NCBI RefSeq assembly: GCF_001641285.1
Contig: NZ_CP014841.1
Location: 248,001-312,000, forward strand
DNA from: Dyella thiooxydans
Lineage (GTDB): Bacteria > Pseudomonadota > Gammaproteobacteria > Xanthomonadales > Rhodanobacteraceae
Direction of reading: 5' to 3'
Length of the DNA stretch: 64,000 bases
The position numbers and the translations under genes were made by a program. Positions 1-8,858 of this stretch are shown here, in pieces. The notes beneath the pieces were generated by a model, which was not told the origin of the DNA, made no database searches, and saw only the letters and a program-made list of their open reading frames with translations. Position 1 is the stretch's first letter; each line of letters begins with the position of its first letter.

Positions 1-688
1 TGTGACCTTCCCCGCAGCCGAGGTGCAGCTGGAATTCATGGATCCGGCCGCCGAGGAAGAGGGCGCAGGTGGCGCCATGTTCCCCACCGGCAACCTGGTC
101 GACGACCTGGAGGTGCCTGGCGTCGGCACGCTCAAGGCGACCATGATCAACGCCGGCATTCCGACGATCTTCATCGAGGCCGCCGCGATCGGCTACGCCG
201 GCACGGAACTGCAGGACGCCATCAACGGCGACGACAAGGCGCTGACGATGTTCGAGACCATCCGGGCGCACGGCGCGTTGCGCATGGGCCTGATCCAGTC
301 ACTGGATCAGATCGCCACGCGCCAGCACACGCCCAAGGTGGCCTTCGTCGCCGGGCCGGCCGACTACGTCGCGTCGAGTGGCAAGCACGTGAGGGCCACC
401 GACATCGACCTGCTGGTGCGGGCGATCTCGATGGGCAAGCTGCATCACGCCATGATGGGCACGGCGGCGGTGGCGATCGGCACCGCCGCGGCCATTCCCG
501 GCACGCTGGTGAACCGGGCCGCTGGCGGTGGCGAGCGCCAGTCGGTGCGTTTCGGTCATCCGTCGGGAACCCTGCGGGTGGGCGCCGAGGCCACGCTGGT
601 CGACGGCACCTGGACCGTCACCAAGGCGGTCATGAGCCGTAGCGCGCGCGTGCTGATGGAAGGCCGGGTGCGGGTGCCTGCGGGGTAA
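1..688 (+). CDS. prpF: PrpF, 2-methylaconitate isomerase (3' part only)
   Basis: The window opens inside this gene; about 228 codons remain and the N-terminal half lies outside. PrpF isomerises the 2-methylaconitate released by AcnD so that the methylcitrate cycle can turn propionyl-CoA into pyruvate and succinate. The visible part matches the C-terminal half of the PrpF family, which has a diaminopimelate-epimerase-like fold, including the stretch NLVDDLEVPG near the start and the segment SMGKLHHAMMGT about 85 residues before the end. The GTG at position 2 is an internal codon, not a start. The next gene is prpD, 133 bp downstream on the same strand, as expected for an acnD-prpF-prpD type propionate operon. 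Cytoplasmic. Confidence 0.9.
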   Translation, partial: VTFPAAEVQLEFMDPAAEEEGAGGAMFPTGNLVDDLEVPGVGTLKATMINAGIPTIFIEAAAIGYAGTELQDAINGDDKALTMFETIRAHGALRMGLIQSLDQIATRQHTPKVAFVAGPADYVASSGKHVRATDIDLLVRAISMGKLHHAMMGTAAVAIGTAAAIPGTLVNRAAGGGERQSVRFGHPSGTLRVGAEATLVDGTWTVTKAVMSRSARVLMEGRVRVPAG

Positions 689-821
689 GTCCGCAGGGCA
701 CGCGTAGCGCTTTTTCGCTGCCGTGACGTCGCATCGGTAATCTCTGGGAGGATCGCGTCCGGTGACGGGGGCAGCACCCCCGACTCTGAGGCGTTTTCCC
801 TGCTGCCAGGAGACGAGCCTC

Positions 822-2273
822 ATGAGCGCGCACGATATTCGTTATGCCAAGCGTCCCGATCCCGACCAGCCGATGGTCGACATCGCCGACTATGTGATCG
901 ATTACCGGATCGATTCGGTCGAGGCGTACGACACCGCCCGCATCATGCTGCTCGACTCGCTGGCCTGCGCGATGCTGGCGATGAAGTTCCCCGAGTGCGT
1001 CAAGCATCTCGGCCCCCTGGTGCCGGGGGCCACGCTGACAGGTGGCGCCCGCGTGCCAGGCACCAGCCATGAGCTCGATCCAGCGCAGGCCGCGTTCGCG
1101 ATCGGCACGCAGATCCGCTGGCTCGACTTCAACGACACCTGGCTGGCGGCGGAGTGGGGCCATCCGTCGGACAACCTCGGCGCGATCCTCGCGGTGGCCG
1201 ATTACCTCAGCCGCAAGGCCGAACGCGAAGGTGGCGAGCCGCTGACCGTGCGCGACGTGCTGACCTGGGCGATCAAGGCGCACGAGATCCAGGGCTGCTA
1301 TGCGCTCAGGAACAGCTTCAACCGCGTCGGCCAGGATCACGTCATCCTGGTTCGCCTGGCGTCCACCGCGGTGACCACCGCGATGCTCGGTGGTGACAAG
1401 GAGCAGGTCATCGCCGCGGTGTCGCACAGCTGGATCGACAACGGCGCGCTGCGCACCTATCGCCATGCCCCGAACACCGGCCCGCGCAAGAGCTGGGCCG
1501 CCGGCGACGCCTGCCGCCGCGCCGTCATCCATGCAATCAACGCCGTGTACCGCGATGTGATCGGCTATCCCTCGGCGCTCAGCGCCGGGACGTGGGGCTA
1601 CTACGACGTCGCCTTCAAAGGTCACGCGTTCGAGTTCGAGCGACCGTTCGGCAGCTATGTGATGGAGAACGTGCTGTTCAAGATCAGCTTCCCCGCCGAG
1701 TTCCATGCGCAGACCGCGGTGGAGTGCGCCATGCAGCTGCACGGGCAGGTGGCGGGCAGGATCGATCAGATCGAGAAGGTGGCGATCGAGACCCAGGAGG
1801 CGGGACGCCGCATCATCGACAAGACTGGCCCGCTGGCCAACTATGCCGACCGCGACCACTGCATCCAGTACATGGTCGCCGTGCCGCTGATCTTCGGTCG
1901 CCTCACCGCGGACGACTACAACGACGACGTCGCAGCCGATCCGCGCATCGACGCGCTGCGCGAGAAGATGGTGGTTGGCGAGAATCCGGATTTCACCAGG
2001 GACTATTTCGATCCCGCCAAACGCTACATCGGGAACTCGGTGCAAGTGTTCTTCAAGGATGGGTCGAGCACGGGCAAGGTGTCGATCGACTATCCGATCG
2101 GTCATCGCATGCGTCGCGCCGAGGGTATTGCGCTGCTGTGGGACAAGTTCGAGGCTGCCATGCGCGGGCATCTGCCGCCAATGAAGGTCGAGGAAATCAT
2201 GAATGCGGCAGCTGATGATTCCCGCCTCGACTCAATGCCGGTTCAGCATTTCCTGGAACTTTTCACGCTGTAA
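822..2273 (+). CDS. prpD: PrpD, 2-methylcitrate dehydratase
   Basis: Protein of 483 residues, the usual length for PrpD of the MmgE/PrpD family. It dehydrates 2-methylcitrate in propionate catabolism. Family signatures seen are the segment FNDTWLAAEWGHPSDN near residue 110, AGDACRRAV in the middle, and the PIGHRMRR stretch near the C-terminus. The frame stays open 60 bp further upstream, but ATG 822 is preferred: it has CCAGGAG about 10 bases upstream and begins MSAHDIRYAK, whereas the upstream extension is low-complexity. With an AcnD/PrpF pair in the same operon, PrpD may be partly redundant, which is common in organisms that keep both routes. Confidence 0.95.
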   Translation: MSAHDIRYAKRPDPDQPMVDIADYVIDYRIDSVEAYDTARIMLLDSLACAMLAMKFPECVKHLGPLVPGATLTGGARVPGTSHELDPAQAAFAIGTQIRWLDFNDTWLAAEWGHPSDNLGAILAVADYLSRKAEREGGEPLTVRDVLTWAIKAHEIQGCYALRNSFNRVGQDHVILVRLASTAVTTAMLGGDKEQVIAAVSHSWIDNGALRTYRHAPNTGPRKSWAAGDACRRAVIHAINAVYRDVIGYPSALSAGTWGYYDVAFKGHAFEFERPFGSYVMENVLFKISFPAEFHAQTAVECAMQLHGQVAGRIDQIEKVAIETQEAGRRIIDKTGPLANYADRDHCIQYMVAVPLIFGRLTADDYNDDVAADPRIDALREKMVVGENPDFTRDYFDPAKRYIGNSVQVFFKDGSSTGKVSIDYPIGHRMRRAEGIALLWDKFEAAMRGHLPPMKVEEIMNAAADDSRLDSMPVQHFLELFTL

Positions 2274-2408
2274 AGACGGCGTGACCCGATAATCGAATTC
2301 GCCTTAAGGGGTGGCGCCCAAGTCCTCCGACGATCGGGAAGTTCCGCTTTTCGACCATGGAGGTTGCGGCGAACATTCCCGCGGGATTTTCGAATGCGGA
2401 TTACCACC

Positions 2409-3601
2409 AAGGAGACACCTGATGAAACGTAAGGGCTTGTATTTTCTGATTGCTCTGGCCCTGGGCGGCGTGGGTGCCGTTCACGCGCAGGACACGGCGC
2501 CGGCGGACAGCGCACCGGGTACGAGTTCGTCGAGCTACGACGATCGCTGGTACATCGCGCCGACCATTGGTGGTTATTACAACGACACCGACCGGAACAC
2601 GAACAGCCGTCAGCTGTATTACGGTCTGGGCGTGGGGCGTTTCATTTCGCCGGACGCGTCGATCGACCTGTTCGTGGACCGCACCAAGCGGAACGTGGAC
2701 GGCGCGGTGGGTGGCGGCAGCTGGTCGAACAACTCGTTCGGCGCGGCGGCTCGCTTCTACCGCGGCGACTGGAACGCCTGGCGTCCATACCTGCTGGCCG
2801 GCGTGATGGCGAGCAACCACCACGACCGTGGCGATCAGGGTTTCTCGCCGGCGGCCGAGCTGGGTCTGGGCGTGTCCAAGACGGTGACGGACAGCTCGGA
2901 CGTCCGTATCGAAGGTGGCTACCGTTACGACTGGGACAACAAGAGCCAGCCGGCGCAGGACGGTTACGGTGACTGGTTCCTGGGCTTCAGCGTCGTGTCG
3001 CGCTTTGGCGCGCCGCCGGCCCCGCCGGCTCCGGTCGTGGCCCCGCCGCCGCCGAAGCCGGATTGCTCGACGCTGGACAGCGATCATGACGGCGTGAACG
3101 ACTGCGACGACAAGTGCCCGGCGACGGCTGCCGGCACGATCGTGGGTCCGGACGGCTGCCCGCAGAAGGTGGTGATCGATCTGCGCGGCGTGAACTTCAA
3201 GTTCGACTATCCGAAGAAGGGCCACGTGAAGGCCGACGAGATCGGCAAGGCGCTGGCCGAGCCGACGGCGGACTCGCTGTCGATCCTTGACCAGGCGGTG
3301 GATACGCTGCAGCGCTACCCGCAGGTGAAGGTGATGGTTGCCGGCTACACCGACTCGAAGGGCACGGAGCAGTACAACCAGGCCCTGTCGGAGCGTCGTG
3401 CGCAGATCGTGTACGACTACCTGACGGCGCACGGCGTGGACGCGAGCCGCCTGGAAGGCCCGGTCGGCCACGGCGAGAGCGATCCGGTGGACACCAACGA
3501 CACCGATGCCGGTCGCGCCCGCAACCGCCGCACGGAGCTGCAGGTCCAGCAGTAAGGATCGGCACCGCGTGTCATGAAGAAGCCCGGCTTTGGCCGGGCT
3601 T
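2409..3601 (+). repeat. Tandem duplication, copy 1 (partner 3838-5030)
   Basis: From the ribosome-binding site AAGGAGACACCTG through the terminator stem, this 1193-bp block is repeated at 3838-5030 with a constant offset of 1429. By eye the copies are identical except for a 152-bp island (2787-2938 against 4216-4367). The promoter regions upstream of the two copies are unrelated. Confidence 0.93.
2422..3555 (+). CDS. OmpA-family outer-membrane protein, copy 1
   Basis: Protein of 377 residues. A signal peptide (MKRKGLYFLIALALGG to about residue 23, ending VHAQ) is followed by an eight-stranded OmpA-like beta-barrel (about 35-195). Then come a proline-rich hinge (PPAPPAP and PPPPKP), a thrombospondin-type-3 calcium-binding segment (DSDHDGVNDCDDKCP) and a C-terminal OmpA/MotB peptidoglycan-binding domain (GYTDSKGTEQYN, LSERRA, NRRTEL). 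The expected role is anchoring the outer membrane to peptidoglycan. The start at ATG 2422 is set by AAGGAGAC and the signal peptide; the longer frame from 2311 lacks both. It differs from copy 2 only in the last third of the barrel (YLLAGVMASNHHDRG here). Confidence 0.95.
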   Translation: MKRKGLYFLIALALGGVGAVHAQDTAPADSAPGTSSSSYDDRWYIAPTIGGYYNDTDRNTNSRQLYYGLGVGRFISPDASIDLFVDRTKRNVDGAVGGGSWSNNSFGAAARFYRGDWNAWRPYLLAGVMASNHHDRGDQGFSPAAELGLGVSKTVTDSSDVRIEGGYRYDWDNKSQPAQDGYGDWFLGFSVVSRFGAPPAPPAPVVAPPPPKPDCSTLDSDHDGVNDCDDKCPATAAGTIVGPDGCPQKVVIDLRGVNFKFDYPKKGHVKADEIGKALAEPTADSLSILDQAVDTLQRYPQVKVMVAGYTDSKGTEQYNQALSERRAQIVYDYLTAHGVDASRLEGPVGHGESDPVDTNDTDAGRARNRRTELQVQQ

Positions 3602-3607
3602 TTTCTT
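3580..3607 (+). terminator. Rho-independent terminator of OmpA copy 1
   Basis: Stem AGCCCGGC / GCCGGGCT with loop TTTG, followed by a run of T. The same stem follows copy 2. Confidence 0.9.
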
Positions 3608-3837
3608 TTTCCATTCCGTTATAAGACGAGTGCGGAAGGTGCCGCGTACCTGAACAAGGCTTCACCGGCCTCTGGCGCGACAATGTGATGCAGATAGCAC
3701 TATTTAACGGTTTTGATACACTTTCTCGCGCTTGCGGCAGAAATGACAAGCCGGGGACCTCGGCCCTGTCGGCATGAATAATGTTCTGACGCGCGATCTC
3801 CCGTCTGACGTGGAACGGACGCGAAAACCAATAATCG

Positions 3838-5030
3838 AAGGAGACACCTGATGAAACGTAAGGGCTTGTATTTTCTGATTGCTCTGGCCCTGGGCGGCGT
3901 GGGTGCCGTTCACGCGCAGGACACGGCGCCGGCGGACAGCGCACCGGGTACGAGTTCGTCGAGCTACGACGATCGCTGGTACATCGCGCCGACCATTGGT
4001 GGTTATTACAACGACACCGACCGGAACACGAACAGCCGTCAGCTGTATTACGGTCTGGGCGTGGGGCGTTTCATTTCGCCGGACGCGTCGATCGACCTGT
4101 TCGTGGACCGCACCAAGCGGAACGTGGACGGCGCGGTGGGTGGCGGCAGCTGGTCGAACAACTCGTTCGGCGCGGCGGCTCGCTTCTACCGCGGCGACTG
4201 GAACGCCTGGCGTCCGTACCTGCTCGTCGGCTTGATGGGCAGCAACCACCATAATCGCGGCGACAGCGGTTGGGCCCCTGCGGCGGAGTTGGGCGTGGGT
4301 GTGTCCAAGACGGTGACGGATAGCTCCGATGTGCGGATCGAGACGGGCTACCGCTACGACTTCGACGACAAGAGCCAGCCGGCGCAGGACGGTTACGGTG
4401 ACTGGTTCCTGGGCTTCAGCGTCGTGTCGCGCTTTGGCGCGCCGCCGGCCCCGCCGGCTCCGGTCGTGGCCCCGCCGCCGCCGAAGCCGGATTGCTCGAC
4501 GCTGGACAGCGATCATGACGGCGTGAACGACTGCGACGACAAGTGCCCGGCGACGGCTGCCGGCACGATCGTGGGTCCGGACGGCTGCCCGCAGAAGGTG
4601 GTGATCGATCTGCGCGGCGTGAACTTCAAGTTCGACTATCCGAAGAAGGGCCACGTGAAGGCCGACGAGATCGGCAAGGCGCTGGCCGAGCCGACGGCGG
4701 ACTCGCTGTCGATCCTTGACCAGGCGGTGGATACGCTGCAGCGCTACCCGCAGGTGAAGGTGATGGTTGCCGGCTACACCGACTCGAAGGGCACGGAGCA
4801 GTACAACCAGGCCCTGTCGGAGCGTCGTGCGCAGATCGTGTACGACTACCTGACGGCGCACGGCGTGGACGCGAGCCGCCTGGAAGGCCCGGTCGGCCAC
4901 GGCGAGAGCGATCCGGTGGACACCAACGACACCGATGCCGGTCGCGCCCGCAACCGCCGCACGGAGCTGCAGGTCCAGCAGTAAGGATCGGCACCGCGTG
5001 TCATGAAGAAGCCCGGCTTTGGCCGGGCTT
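3838..5030 (+). repeat. Tandem duplication, copy 2 (partner 2409-3601)
   Basis: Second copy of the OmpA-family unit, with the same ribosome-binding site, coding sequence and terminator stem as 2409-3601. The 237 bp between the copies (3602-3837) hold unrelated, less GC-rich sequence that presumably carries a separate promoter for copy 2. No clear -35/-10 pair could be called with confidence. Confidence 0.93.
3851..4984 (+). CDS. OmpA-family outer-membrane protein, copy 2
   Basis: Protein of 377 residues with the same architecture as copy 1: signal peptide, eight-stranded barrel, proline-rich hinge, thrombospondin-type-3 segment and OmpA-C peptidoglycan-binding domain. It differs from copy 1 only across about residues 122-172 of the barrel (YLLVGLMGSNHHNRG, then GWAPAAELGVG), where both DNA and protein diverge. 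All other residues are identical. It has its own upstream region, so the two copies may be expressed under different conditions. Start ATG 3851 has the same AAGGAGAC ribosome-binding site. Confidence 0.95.
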   Translation: MKRKGLYFLIALALGGVGAVHAQDTAPADSAPGTSSSSYDDRWYIAPTIGGYYNDTDRNTNSRQLYYGLGVGRFISPDASIDLFVDRTKRNVDGAVGGGSWSNNSFGAAARFYRGDWNAWRPYLLVGLMGSNHHNRGDSGWAPAAELGVGVSKTVTDSSDVRIETGYRYDFDDKSQPAQDGYGDWFLGFSVVSRFGAPPAPPAPVVAPPPPKPDCSTLDSDHDGVNDCDDKCPATAAGTIVGPDGCPQKVVIDLRGVNFKFDYPKKGHVKADEIGKALAEPTADSLSILDQAVDTLQRYPQVKVMVAGYTDSKGTEQYNQALSERRAQIVYDYLTAHGVDASRLEGPVGHGESDPVDTNDTDAGRARNRRTELQVQQ

Positions 5031-5037
5031 CTTTTTT
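5009..5037 (+). terminator. Rho-independent terminator of OmpA copy 2
   Basis: Stem AAGCCCGGC / GCCGGGCTT with loop TTTG, followed by CTTTTTT. Confidence 0.9.
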
Positions 5038-5073
5038 GCGCGGCATCCGTCCCGGAGCCGGGCGGTGCACAAC

Positions 5074-5100
5074 AAAAAGCCCGGTTCGGCCGGGCTTTCT
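5074..5100 (-). terminator. Terminator of the lipid-modification operon
   Basis: Inverted repeat AAAGCCCGG / CCGGGCTTT. Read on the minus strand it is followed by a run of T, so it fits as the end of the operon whose last gene stops at 5120. It faces the OmpA terminator at 5009-5037. Confidence 0.8.
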
Positions 5101-5119
5101 GCGGGCGGGGCGGCAACCG

Positions 5120-6208
5120 TCAACCGGCGCGTCGCTGGAACCGATAGTGGCCCACCAGCCACTCGTTGCCGTGGTCGTAGCCGAACAGCTCCGCGCAGGC
5201 CATCCAGAACATGCGCCAGCGCTGGTGCCACAGCTTCGCCTGCGCCGCGCCGTAGGTGCCCGCCAGCACGCGCAGGATCTCTTCGCGGTGCGCGTCCTGG
5301 TGGGCCAGCCAGTGGTTCGCGGTCTTCTCGTAATGGCTGCCGGCGAGGCGCCACTCCTGCTCCACCACCATGTGTTGCTGGAAATGCAGGAACGTGTCGG
5401 CCGCGGGCATCAGGCCACCGGTGAAGAAGTGCCGGCCCATCCAGTCGTCGTCGCGCTCGGTCTCGAACGGATACATCAGTTCGCGATGGCAGAAGATATG
5501 CACGAACAGCTTGCCGCCGGGACGCAGCCAACCGGCGATGCGCTCCAGCAGCACCTGGTAGTTGCGCACGTGCTCGAACATCTCCACCGACACCACCCGG
5601 TCGAATCGGCCCGCATCGAGCGACAGCCGGTTGACGTCCTGAGTGATCACCTGCACGTTGCGCAGGCCGAGCTCGCGGCATCGCGCCTCGATGTGCTCGC
5701 GCTGCGGGCGGGAGTTGGAGACCGCGGTGATCCGCGATCCGGGGTAGCGCGCCGCCATCCACAGCGTCAGCGAACCCCAGCCGCAGCCCAGCTCGAGGAT
5801 GTCCTGGCCATCGACCAGGTCGGCGCGCTCGTCGTAGAGGGCGAGCATCTTCTCCTCGGCCTCGTCCAGCGTCTCGTGGCCGGTCGGGTAGTAGCAACTG
5901 GAGTACTTCAGCCGCTTGCCCAGGCACAGCTCGAAGAAGCGCGGCGGCAGCTCGTAGTGCTGGCGGTTGGCTGCGTCGGTATGCAGCGCGAGCGGACTCT
6001 GGCGCAGCTGCTGGAGCCGGTCGCGGAAGCGCGACCACACCGCCTCTTCGCCGCCGGCGCGCTCTTCGCGCAGGCGGGTGGCGCACAGCCGCCGGATACC
6101 GAGCCGCAGCAGCCCGTCCGGGATCAGTCCCGATTCGGCCAGGCGGGTCAGGCCATGTTCTTCGGTCTGTTCGATCGCATCGGACGGCATGGCAAGGCTG
6201 TCGGTCAT
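5120..6208 (-). CDS. SAM-dependent methyltransferase, cyclopropane-fatty-acid synthase-like (short form)
   Basis: Protein of 362 residues, one of two Cfa-type enzymes in this operon. The SAM-binding motif I is ILELGCGWGSLTLW. The family segments RHFFTGGLMP and YEKTANHWL follow, with a hydrophobic, aromatic C-terminal part typical of methyltransferases acting on membrane lipid acyl chains. It lacks the classical N-terminal extension of Cfa. Expected action: methyl or methylene transfer from SAM to unsaturated phospholipid chains at the membrane; the exact product is unknown. Start 6208 has GAGGA eight bases upstream. An alternative ATG at 6223 would overlap the stop of the preceding gene by four bases (ATGA). 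Last gene of the operon. Confidence 0.87.
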   Translation of the reverse strand: MTDSLAMPSDAIEQTEEHGLTRLAESGLIPDGLLRLGIRRLCATRLREERAGGEEAVWSRFRDRLQQLRQSPLALHTDAANRQHYELPPRFFELCLGKRLKYSSCYYPTGHETLDEAEEKMLALYDERADLVDGQDILELGCGWGSLTLWMAARYPGSRITAVSNSRPQREHIEARCRELGLRNVQVITQDVNRLSLDAGRFDRVVSVEMFEHVRNYQVLLERIAGWLRPGGKLFVHIFCHRELMYPFETERDDDWMGRHFFTGGLMPAADTFLHFQQHMVVEQEWRLAGSHYEKTANHWLAHQDAHREEILRVLAGTYGAAQAKLWHQRWRMFWMACAELFGYDHGNEWLVGHYRFQRRAG

Positions 6209-6219
6209 GGCCGTGATCC

Positions 6220-7005
6220 TCATGTCTTGGGAAACCAGGGAATGAAGGCGCTGGTGCGGGCCTGGTAGTCGCGGTAGTCGTCGCCGCGGCTGCGCAGCGC
6301 CTGCGCCTCGGTGTAGGGAATGCCGGTGAAGCGGTACAGCGATACGAGCATCAACACCGGGCCGAGGATGGCCAGCCAGCCGATCGGCGAGCCGACCGCC
6401 AGCAGCACGTAGGCGAACCAGTGCGTCCACTCGAAGAAGTAGTTGGGATGCCGCGAGTAGCGCCACAGTCCTTCGCGACAGGTCCTGCCGCGGCTGTCAG
6501 GGCGGCGACGGAACTGCGCCAGCTGCCGGTCGGCGATCGCCTCGCCGCTGAGGCTCAGCAGCCACACCACCAGCGCCGCCGCGATCCAGCCCGACGACTG
6601 CTCGCTGCCCGGGTTGGCCCCCACGGCGAGGAACGGCAGCGAAAAGACGGTGGTGAACAGCGCCTGCGCCTGGAAGAACGCGAAGAACTTCGGCTGGCTG
6701 TCCTGCCAGTGCTCGCGCAGATAGCGGTAGCGGCCGTCCTCGTCCTCGTGGCGCACCCGGTCGAGCAGGTGCAGGAACAGGCGCAGCGCCCACAGGCCGC
6801 CGAACAGCGCCAGCAGACCGCGGATCAGGGGATCGCCGTCGCCCATCGCCGCATAGAACAGCGCCGCCAGGCCCATGGTGGCGCTCCAGATCGCGTCGAC
6901 CAGGGTGGCGTTGCGGGTGCGGTATTGCACCATCCAGCCCACCGTCATCGCCGCGGCGGTCACCAGCCAGACCGTCAGCACCTGCCAGCCAAGCTCATGC
7001 CACAT
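6220..7005 (-). CDS. DUF1295 membrane protein (steroid 5-alpha-reductase-like)
   Basis: Protein of 261 residues with about six or seven hydrophobic segments. The C-terminal half carries the DUF1295/isoprenylcysteine-methyltransferase-like signature (LWRYSRHPNYFFEW, then GIPYTEAQ and the ending FIPWFPK). Relatives are membrane oxidoreductases or methyltransferases of unknown substrate that travel with Cfa and DUF1365 genes. ATG 7005 is chosen because GGGGAGA sits about six bases upstream. The frame reaches 7047, but that extension would overlap the previous gene deeply. It overlaps the 3' end of the DUF2878 gene by 11 bp, so translation is probably coupled. Confidence 0.87.
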   Translation of the reverse strand: MWHELGWQVLTVWLVTAAAMTVGWMVQYRTRNATLVDAIWSATMGLAALFYAAMGDGDPLIRGLLALFGGLWALRLFLHLLDRVRHEDEDGRYRYLREHWQDSQPKFFAFFQAQALFTTVFSLPFLAVGANPGSEQSSGWIAAALVVWLLSLSGEAIADRQLAQFRRRPDSRGRTCREGLWRYSRHPNYFFEWTHWFAYVLLAVGSPIGWLAILGPVLMLVSLYRFTGIPYTEAQALRSRGDDYRDYQARTSAFIPWFPKT

Positions 7006-7546
7006 GGGCTTCTCCCCGGGCGGGAGCGGGGGTGGACGTGCGTTCAACCCGCACGGCCAGGCCGATCAGCAGCGGCATGGCGACCGCCCAGCCGGCGGCC
7101 AGCGCGACCACCGCGGGCGTGGTACCCAGCGGAAAGGCCACCGCGTGCCAGCCCCGCGCGGCGCCGAGATAGGCCATCGGTGCACCCACTGCGCCGAGCA
7201 TGGCGGCGAGCGGCCATCGTCCGTGCAGGAAGCGGAAGCTGTGCCGCAGGGTCAGCGAGAACGCCGCCCAGATCGACAGGATCCACAACGGCGCGGCTTG
7301 CGCGAACGGCACCGGCGAGGCGTAGGCGACCAGCCCGCTCGCCGCGAGACTGGAGTCGAGCACCGCGCCGATCAGCACGGCGATCGGCATGAGCAGCGCA
7401 TCGGCGCCGCCTTCGGAGCGCCCCAGCATCCAGGCCGCGAACGGCAGCAGCGCCAGCGGCGCCAGCCACCAGTGGCCGCTGGATGCGCCCCAGATCGCGG
7501 CGAACCAGACCAGTTGGTAGGCGATGGCATTGGCCCAGGCGTTCAT
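6995..7546 (-). CDS. DUF2878 inner-membrane protein
   Basis: Protein of 183 residues, mostly hydrophobic, with about five membrane segments (for example VWFAAIWGASSGHWWLAPLA at the N-terminus). It matches the DUF2878 type of protein found between cfa and DUF1295 genes in proteobacterial lipid-modification clusters. Biochemical role unknown; it may be a membrane partner of the neighbouring enzymes. It lies 10 bp after the cfa gene and overlaps the DUF1295 gene. Confidence 0.8.
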   Translation of the reverse strand: MNAWANAIAYQLVWFAAIWGASSGHWWLAPLALLPFAAWMLGRSEGGADALLMPIAVLIGAVLDSSLAASGLVAYASPVPFAQAAPLWILSIWAAFSLTLRHSFRFLHGRWPLAAMLGAVGAPMAYLGAARGWHAVAFPLGTTPAVVALAAGWAVAMPLLIGLAVRVERTSTPAPARGEAHVA

Positions 7547-7556
7547 GCGGACACCG

Positions 7557-8855
7557 TCAGGCCGAGGCCGCCGTGGCCATGTCGGGCAGGTAGGAAGCGC
7601 GGCGGCAGCCCGGCCGGGTCAGCAGCATCTGCACGTCGCCGATCGAGCGCTCGCGGAAGCCGCCTTCGCAGTAGGCGAGGTAGAACTCCCACATGCGCAC
7701 GAAGCGCTCGTCGTAGCCGGCCTTCAGCACCTCGTCGCGGCGGGCGAGAAAGCGCTCGCGCCACGCCTTGAGGGTGAGCGCGTAGCTCGGCCCGATGTCC
7801 TCCAGGTGATACAGCCGCAGGTCGCTGGACTGACGTGCCGCGCCCAGCATCGCACTCACCGAGGGGATGAAGCTGCCGGGGAAGATGTAGCGCTTGATGT
7901 AGTCCACCGACTTCAGCGCCTGCGCGTAGCGGTGGTCCTCGATGGTGATCGCCTGGATCAGCGCCATGCCCTCGTCCTTGAGCAGGCGCGAGATCGCGCC
8001 GAAGTAGGTGGGCATGAACTCCGCACCGATCGCCTCGATCATCTCGATCGACACCAGCTTGTCGTAGCGGCCGTCGAGATCGCGGTAGTCCTCCAGCAGC
8101 AGTTCGATGCGGTCGGACAGGCCAGCCTCGGCCACGCGCCGGGAGGCCAGCTCGTACTGCTCCCGGGAGATGGTGGTGGTGGTCACGCGGCAGCCGTAGT
8201 GGCGCGCGGCGTGGATCGCGAAACCGCCCCAGCCGGTGCCGATCTCCAGCACGTGGTCGTCCGGGGTGAGTGCCAGCTTCTGGCAGATACGATCGAGCTT
8301 GCGGGTGGAGGCGACCTCCAGCGATTCGTCGTCGCTGGCGTAGATCGCCGAGGAATACATCAGGTCGCTGGAAAGGAACAGGCCGAACAGCTCGTTGCCC
8401 AGGTCGTAGTGCGCGGCGATGTTGCGGCGGCTGCCGGCGCGGGTGTTGCGGTTGAGCGCGTGCCAGGCCTTCATCGCCAGGCCGCCGAGCCGGGCCAGGC
8501 CGGTCTCCATGCCGTCGAGCAGGTCGCGGTTGCGCACCATCACGCGGATCAGCGCGACCAGGTCGTCGCAGTGCCACAGGTCCTCGATGTAGGCCTCGCC
8601 CGCCCCGACGCTGCCGGTGGCCGCCACCAGTCGGTAGAAGCGCGGGTCGCGTACCGTCAGGTGCACTTTCAGCGGCTCCTCGCCCGATAGCGGCGTGCCC
8701 AGCTCCACCGAGCCCAGCGCGTCGTCCAGTCGCAGTCGGCAGCCCTTGAGCTGGGCCATCTGCGCCAGCAGGCGGTCGCGCAGCAGGCGCTCCAGCCGGC
8801 CGGGCAGGGCGGTGGCGAGAGCGGTGTCCAGCGGCTGGGTCAGTTCGATGTCCAT
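7557..8855 (-). CDS. cfa: Cyclopropane-fatty-acyl-phospholipid synthase family protein
   Basis: Protein of 432 residues, full length for the Cfa/mycolic-acid methyltransferase family. The SAM-binding motif is VLEIGTGWGGFAIH. It also has YDLGNELFGLFLSS, MYSSAIY, EMIEAIGAEFMPTYF and KRYIFPGSFIPS, all standard Cfa landmarks. The enzyme transfers a methylene or methyl group from SAM to the double bond of membrane phospholipid acyl chains. The N-terminal domain (about 1-110) is the lipid-binding region of the family. It starts three bases after the DUF1365 stop. A desaturase in the same operon could supply its substrate. Confidence 0.93.
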   Translation of the reverse strand: MDIELTQPLDTALATALPGRLERLLRDRLLAQMAQLKGCRLRLDDALGSVELGTPLSGEEPLKVHLTVRDPRFYRLVAATGSVGAGEAYIEDLWHCDDLVALIRVMVRNRDLLDGMETGLARLGGLAMKAWHALNRNTRAGSRRNIAAHYDLGNELFGLFLSSDLMYSSAIYASDDESLEVASTRKLDRICQKLALTPDDHVLEIGTGWGGFAIHAARHYGCRVTTTTISREQYELASRRVAEAGLSDRIELLLEDYRDLDGRYDKLVSIEMIEAIGAEFMPTYFGAISRLLKDEGMALIQAITIEDHRYAQALKSVDYIKRYIFPGSFIPSVSAMLGAARQSSDLRLYHLEDIGPSYALTLKAWRERFLARRDEVLKAGYDERFVRMWEFYLAYCEGGFRERSIGDVQMLLTRPGCRRASYLPDMATAASA

Positions 8856-8858
8856 GGA

